Below are positions 58,633 to 64,000 of a DNA stretch of 64,000 nt, one piece after another. Every line of letters begins with the position of its first letter. Within the stretch, counting starts at the first letter, position 1. The notes under the pieces are model-generated. The model made no database searches. It was not told the DNA's origin and was given only the letters and a program-made list of their open reading frames with translations. The translations under genes and the position numbers were made by a program. The stretch is from Amaranthus tricolor (Eukaryota; Streptophyta; Magnoliopsida; Caryophyllales; Amaranthaceae): assembly GCF_026212465.1 (NCBI RefSeq), contig NC_080058.1:497501-561500 (forward strand), given 5' to 3'.

Positions 58633-60734
58633 CCGTTTATAGAAACTATGATTAGGGTATAGGGAGAGTTGGATGATGGCAAATCATAAGAGATAAGGAG
58701 GTTGTGATCAGTGAGACTCTCGGCTCGAGAATGACCTGCCAATAAAAACAAATAACCCAGTACACGCCATAGGCAAGACAAATAGTGTGTTGTAGCATAC
58801 TCATTCTAGTAATCCTACTAATTAGCTATCATTTTAGCAAGTACTAATTAAAAAACAGTTAAACAGACATAAATTTGTTAAAAACTAAATTCATTTGTTC
58901 TTACCAAGTACTGATCCCAACTTGAACAGTGGATTCCTTTTGCAGTGAACTTGTTTGAATACAGGATCGAAATAATCACAACCGTGTCTGCACTTTCTAC
59001 ACTCCTTCAGAACTAGAACAAAAGGGAGTTGGTTAGTTTATAGTCGGAATTATTAAGCAAGAATAAAATGTCATATAAAATCAATTGAGTAAATAACATA
59101 TCATAAGTTTTCAACCATTAGTTAGCTTAATCTTTTGATTGAGTTGATTATTGACATTATATCAGAAGTTAACGGTCTAAAGGGCTCTCGTGTGTGGGGT
59201 GGGAATGTGTGATAGAATTTATAATATATTTTGGTCAGGTTTCCAACCATAAGCTTAAATATCTGGTCGAGGCCCTAAGATACGTTATATACTCTATAAA
59301 AATGATTAAATGGTTTGTTTGACAAATGGTTGTTGACTTGTTGTTGCAGCTGTTGATTGGTTCATTGGTTTGGCCAACTGAAAATATTAGTTGGTTTGCT
59401 AGTTGTTAAAAACAACTGTTTAATTTAGTATGCATATTTTTGGTAAAAAAAATAGTTGATAAATGGCTTTTGATTAGGCATTTGGTTTACATTGTCTTTT
59501 GGCTTTTTGACCAATTTTTTTTAATAGACAACCAATAGCTAACAAGTATTTTTTTTTTACCAAACATCTCCATAACAACCCTCTTAAACAGTTGACTTAT
59601 CAGCTGATAAATTTCTCCACTTGGTCAAACCAGCCAACAACTCTAGTTAATAGTTATTTGCCGAACAAACCAAATAGCTTTTTGATTTTGGCATAAAAGT
59701 CAGCTTTTCAGCCGATTTAAAGCCATTTACCAAAGACTTTTTTGGATGGGCAATTAGACAAATCAACTAAAAGTCAAACAAAAAGCCATTTGCCAAACAA
59801 ACTAAGTTATTTACCATGGCAATTCCAAGTTTCCAACCATCAGCTCTGACGATTGGAGCCTCACAATATCTCATACACTCTATATAAATAAATAAAAGGA
59901 TAGCAAACCAAGCTATTTACCATGGCATCCATTGGGAAGATATGGGTTTCCTTCAAACATATTGCCACAAGAACAGGTATGTTCATAATCATCACATAAT
60001 ACACTCTGATCCTTGTAATTAGGTACTAGTAATGAAGATGGTGCCTCCCATTCTAGTATTACAGGAACTGCTCCATCATCAATAAAATCATCCAACAATA
60101 TTTCTTTATACATTAATCCAACTCTCATACAATTTGTAGAATTTACTTCATGATCAACTTTTATCTCATAAAAAACAACACTTTTAGATAATGGGGCTAC
60201 ACAACATCCATCTCCATAGCAATATTCTGATACACTATCTTTTTTCCCACAGATGTTTGCACATCCAGCTAAGATTTCGTCTCCGATTTTATTTCTCAAG
60301 ACTGCACTTCCATTACACCCATTAACCCCAAGAACATTGAACGAACTCGAAAATCGATATGGGCTTTTTCTAAAATTAATGCTGGAATTAGAGTTGCACA
60401 CATTCTGAACAGCAGAATGTACTGTTAATACTTGAATTTGTGAACCTGAATCAGTATCAGACCAAAGGGAACTGTAAGGATCCCTGCCAACCCAGTATAT
60501 ATCCGTTACTTCCAGATCGTACTTATGCAGGAATGGTTTTGTGTGATTAATGCAACTGATTTTGTAATACTGATTGTGATAACAATTTTCTCCAATTCCA
60601 AATGGGTATGGAATTGTAATGTTACCGCATTTTTCAGGGCAATTTGGCTTCGAGATGGGTGGAGAGGAGGATGTCGTGGTTGTTAGCTGTAGTACGGAAA
60701 ACAACAGTACCAGCAACAGTAGAAAGAAAAACAT
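56924..60734 (-). CDS. WAK-like receptor kinase B3 (three exons, 708 aa)
   Basis: The only complete B gene. Minus-strand exons: 60734-59921, 59012-58905 and 58128-56924; GT-AG, phase 1, total 2127 nt. [17 protein letters not shown] is the signal peptide. GUB_WAK opens [20 protein letters not shown]. Exon 1 ends [10 protein letters not shown]. Exon 2 encodes [16 protein letters not shown]. After the membrane helix, kinase motifs are GQGGQG (386-391), Lys407, HRD Asp about 504, DFGTS about 522 and [19 protein letters not shown]. It keeps CGA at KLAHRC where B1 and B2 have TGA. The tail ends [20 protein letters not shown]. Intron 1 holds a MITE, intron 2 an (AT)n tract. RD kinase at the plasma membrane, probably functional; ligand unknown. 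Confidence 0.93.
58584..58629. repeat. (AT)n microsatellite in B3 intron 2
   Basis: About 46 bp, at the same intron position as the longer tracts in B1 and B2. Confidence 0.95.
59311..59805. mobile_element. MITE-like inverted repeat element in B3 intron 1
   Basis: Left end TGGTTTGTTTGACAAATGG and right end, on the other strand, AGTTTGTTTGGCAAATGGC are imperfect inverted repeats about 495 bp apart, with further inverted similarity inside. Outside it, diverged direct repeats starting GTTTCCAACCAT lie at about 59238 and 59829. No coding capacity. Not present near B1/B2, whose intron 1 is lost. Confidence 0.6.
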
Positions 60735-62378
60735 TTCGGTTGTGTAGTTGGTGGTTGGTCGCTAACACCGATCAAATAGGGGTGGTCGAGTAACGACTAT
60801 AAATGGGTGATCGGTGTTTTTGGTGGGTATTGAAGCATATTTTTGTTGTGATTTTGCTTGTGCTCCTTTAGCAAGAGTAAGGTATAAGCAGAAAGAAGGG
60901 TATCAGAGTTGTGTGTTTTTTGATGTATGAAAACAAGACTAAAATCTGTGTGACTATTCCATACTCATTGCCTTCCCTTACAGTAGGAAACAATCAAAAT
61001 ATAGTCAGAATAGGCAGGCAAATATATATTCTGCTTTCATAGAGGTTAGTCAGAATAGGCAGGCAAATATATATAATCAAAATGTTTCGGTAGGAAACAT
61101 TTCATTATCACAATGTTATTTAGTGATTCCAACCAAGACAGGGTTTGAATAATTAAATGCACGTAATTTTTACCTCTGTTAGTGATACAATTGAGGTTAT
61201 TTCACTAGAAGACATTTTCTGCAATGTCATATAAATATGAATTGCACGTAATTAATAGTCATTTTATAATAGTTTATTGTTATTTGAAAACAAAAAACTA
61301 CAAAACTTTGCCGAAAACTGATGGATATTGACATAAAGAAAAAATCAGCGGCCCTTACTCATTTATCAATTGAATAGTCTTCAATCCCTTATCATAGGAG
61401 TTGGGAGACAAAAAAATCTACTGTTTCTAGTTGTTTTATTTTCTTGTTCATAGAAACTTTTTGTTAACGTGTTTTCTTAGGGTCCATATATTGAGATTAG
61501 ACTATTGTATGTTTTTTTTTTTCAATTTTCAGCTTAAGACTTAAATCCAATTTTTTTTAAAAGTAAGCTAAATTTAATATAAAAAAAATTGAGGTCTTTC
61601 AAACTATTTTATTTATATTCATTTTTCAAGCTCAATTTTAGGGTTTTATCTTTTTAGGGTTAGGGTTTGATAATTTTCAATTCATATCAATCCAATGGTT
61701 TTCAATCAAACTATTTTATTTATATGATGTTACAAATAACAATGATAAAGTTGCATATATGTAACCCTTCTAGACTCCACTCTATTGCATTAGGATAATT
61801 GAATGTTTTTGTTGTCCTTTAAACTTAATTTCAAAATAAACGTCGTCATATTTTAACTTGTGCTCCGCAATCATCCAATGTTATTAACAATGGGACACAT
61901 CATTTTAAAAAGTCAAAAAACCAACTGAATAAAATAACTCGTAGTTAGTTACATCATGCCATTACAAAGGTGGACAAAAAAATCAAGGCAAAGAATTGCC
62001 CGCTTTTCATTTGATAATTTTTTTTTTGTTTGTGCCTTACTAACTTATAGTGATATGGATCATCACCATATTCAAAGTCTTCAACAAACTAGTTTGCAAA
62101 ACATTGAATCATTATCATTAGTATTCATCATCATCATCAAATTAGCAACTATCATTAGTCTCATCATCATCAAATCAACAATTATTTGCCTTTAATTTTT
62201 TGACCATCTCATAAATGACCCGTTGTTACTAATAGTGGACTTTTTAAAATGTCATGCTGTTAGTAATAGGGGCCAATTACTTAACATAGATTCAGCTACG
62301 GAGACACTACACACCAACTCTTTAAATAGAGAAAGGATAGGAAAGTACTTTTTGGAAGTACTTGTTATATAAGAATAC
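60735..62378. other. Intergenic B3 to D
   Basis: AT-rich. It contains a 27-bp direct repeat (GTCAGAATAGGCAGGCAAAT, at 61003 and 61049). A weak inverted similarity (CATTTTAAAAAGTC) lies at about 61905 and 62240. No gene or known element is evident; the small frames here look random. Confidence 0.55.
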
Positions 62379-62464
62379 ACATGAAAAAGCGAATCATAAC
62401 AAGTGTCACAAAATTTCCTATACATGAGAAAGCAAATCATAACAAGTGTCACAAAATTTCCTAT
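62379..62464. repeat. 43-bp tandem duplication
   Basis: Two adjacent copies, 62379-62421 and 62422-62464, share ATCATAACAAGTGTCACAAA with two or three differences. It lies just beyond the 3' end of D. Confidence 0.85.
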
Positions 62465-62547
62465 ACATAATATTTTATGAAATTAAAACTAAGACACATT
62501 TTCATTACCACCATTTAATATCAGTAGCCAAACGGCTCGTAAAACTT

Positions 62548-63752
62548 TCAGTAACTGGCCATGAATGGAAGTTCTTCGATTTTCGATAAGGAAATGGACG
62601 GGCTATCAACCAAGAAGGATGTGCTTGTACTTGAAGGCCAGTTATACTCCATAGCCACACACTTACTTTCTTCCAAACATTCTGGTACTTTTTCCTTGGA
62701 TACTTGGGATGACCTGATTTCATTCAGAAACACTGCAACTTCTTTCATTGTAGGCCTTTGTTTCCCTTTCATATTCAGGCATTGTTTTGCTAGGTTAGCA
62801 ACCGCATTTACCTCTTCTTTCTTAGCTTCTTCAGAAATTCTAGCATCCAATAATTCAAACAAACTCGAATTGTTCATTTGTAAGACGAATTCTGTAGCCA
62901 AACTTGTCCATCCAGTCCCAGATTCATTGAGAAATAACGGTTTCTTGCCTGTTATGAGTTCAGCAAGGACTACCCCAAAACTATAAACATCACTTTTATC
63001 GGTAAACTGATTTGATTGAAAATACTCCGGATCCAAATACCCATATGTGCCTTGAACACAAGTAGTTACATGAGTTTGATCAATGCTAATAGCTCTCGAG
63101 TTTCCAAAATCTGAAACCTTTGCCCTGTATTTTTCATCCAAAAGCACATTAGACGATTTGATGTCTCTATGATAAATTGGTGCAGACGCCGATGAATGTA
63201 GATATGCTATAGCACTGGCTGATTCCAAAGCAATTTGTAAGCGCATTTTCCAAGTAATTTGAAAATCTTCACTTGGGTCTTGAATATGATGGAAAAGAGT
63301 TCCGTTTAGGATGAACTCGTAAACAAGTAATGGGACTTCAGTTTCTAAACAACAGCCCAATAATTTGACAACATTTCTATGATTGATTAGAGAAAGAATA
63401 ACCATTTCATTAATGAATTGTTCTAATTGGTTCTTGTCTACCTTCTTAGATCTTTTGATGGCTACAATACTTCCATCTACTAACATTCCTTTGTAAACTG
63501 TACCTTGTCCACCTTGCCCAAGAATTCTGTCTTCACTAAAATTGTTTGTGGCTTTCTGTAACTCTTTGAAGCCAAATATTCGGGTTTTGTGGACAATACC
63601 ATCGCTAGAGGAAATTTTCTGTTGCAATAGTAAACCACCATTTCTCTTAAAGTGTTCAGCTTTCTGCTTAATTTCTACTATCCTCTTTACCAATCTATAA
63701 AGCCAATAGCAGACTAGGAGTAGTACTACTAGTCCAGTGCTTGTGCTGAATC
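62548..63752 (-). CDS. WAK-like receptor kinase D, kinase exon (partial gene)
   Basis: Last exon of a fourth receptor type on the minus strand, 1205 nt, acceptor TTTTCAG just beyond 63752; exons 1 and 2 lie outside the window. It encodes [20 protein letters not shown] (membrane), [44 protein letters not shown] and the [20 protein letters not shown] segment. It is closest in sequence to C1/C2 (DPSEDF, SRAIS, VQGTYG) and more diverged than the A/B/C copies are within their classes. The tail [20 protein letters not shown] follows the shared tail pattern. No lesion seen. Confidence 0.9.
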
Positions 63753-64000
63753 CTGAAAATAGAGCATAAAACATAAACATTAATATTTAAAAGACAAATT
63801 TAAGATTCTGTTTATGTCGGATTAAGGATAATCCCCCACAGGCAAGAAGGGGAGCGAGAATTGGTCTTCCTAATTAGCTACTAGGTCCACCCATAATTCC
63901 CAAGACATTATCCGATTATCTGCACCAACTTTACATAAATAAAAAGTGCACATGATTTGATAAGTCATATAAATATGTATACAAAGTCTAAATTGAGTCT
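63753..64000 (-). other. Start of D intron 2, no exon visible
   Basis: Non-coding on both strands. I looked for the four-Cys exon 2 and do not find it before the window ends. Confidence 0.6.

Noticed and set aside
61956..62195. 79-codon frame between B3 and D
   Set aside because: ATC/ATT-rich low complexity, no domain, no homologous frame elsewhere in the cluster.

Overview
This is a nuclear window from a flowering plant, most likely a eudicot. It is AT-rich, has GT-AG introns and carries plant-specific families: wall-associated kinase (WAK)-like receptors, DRP4/Mx-type dynamins, plant hAT, Copia, Ty3-type LTR and Mutator-like elements. The species cannot be named from what I can see.

The window is a WAK-like receptor kinase cluster. 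It grew by tandem duplication and was then broken up by transposons. Three related units can be traced. Unit 1 (about 3.4-21 kb) has receptor A1 (+), a dead DRP4-like dynamin (-), a broken receptor B1 (-) with an extra kinase fragment B', a solo LTR, a Mutator-like remnant and receptor C1 (+). Unit 2 (about 21.5-43.5 kb) repeats this order (A2, DRP-2, B2, B'2, solo LTR, Mutator remnant, C2) with added private insertions. Unit 3 (46-61 kb) has A3, a DRP pseudogene split by a Copia element, and an intact B3 with all three exons. A further receptor D (-) starts at the right edge and runs off the window. An hAT element with a complete transposase gene fills the left edge and ends about 55 bp upstream of the A1 start codon.

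All receptor genes share one plan. Exon 1 encodes a signal peptide and a GUB_WAK galacturonan-binding-type ectodomain. A tiny exon 2 (108-117 nt, phase 1 on both sides) encodes a four-cysteine EGF-like remnant. Exon 3 encodes the transmembrane segment, an RD-type Ser/Thr kinase and a short C-terminal tail. Intact models are A1, C1, C2, A3 and B3, plus the visible kinase exon of D. A2 has a frame-breaking change in exon 1. B1 and B2 lack exon 1 and share a CGA-to-TGA nonsense codon. By family knowledge such proteins sit in the plasma membrane, sense pectin or its fragments, and often serve in defence or cell expansion. Nothing here shows the ligand.

The most informative signal is historical. 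A2 and A3 share an hAT MITE that A1 lacks (A1 keeps the empty site), while B1 and B2 share a nonsense codon, an LTR and a Mutator element that B3 lacks. One tandem duplication whose unit runs from upstream of the dynamin gene, through B and C, to the next A and dynamin explains both patterns. Further signs of turnover are a scar of a deleted C copy near 45.07 kb, a hairpin tip lost from a perfect palindrome, and expanding (AT)n tracts in one intron.
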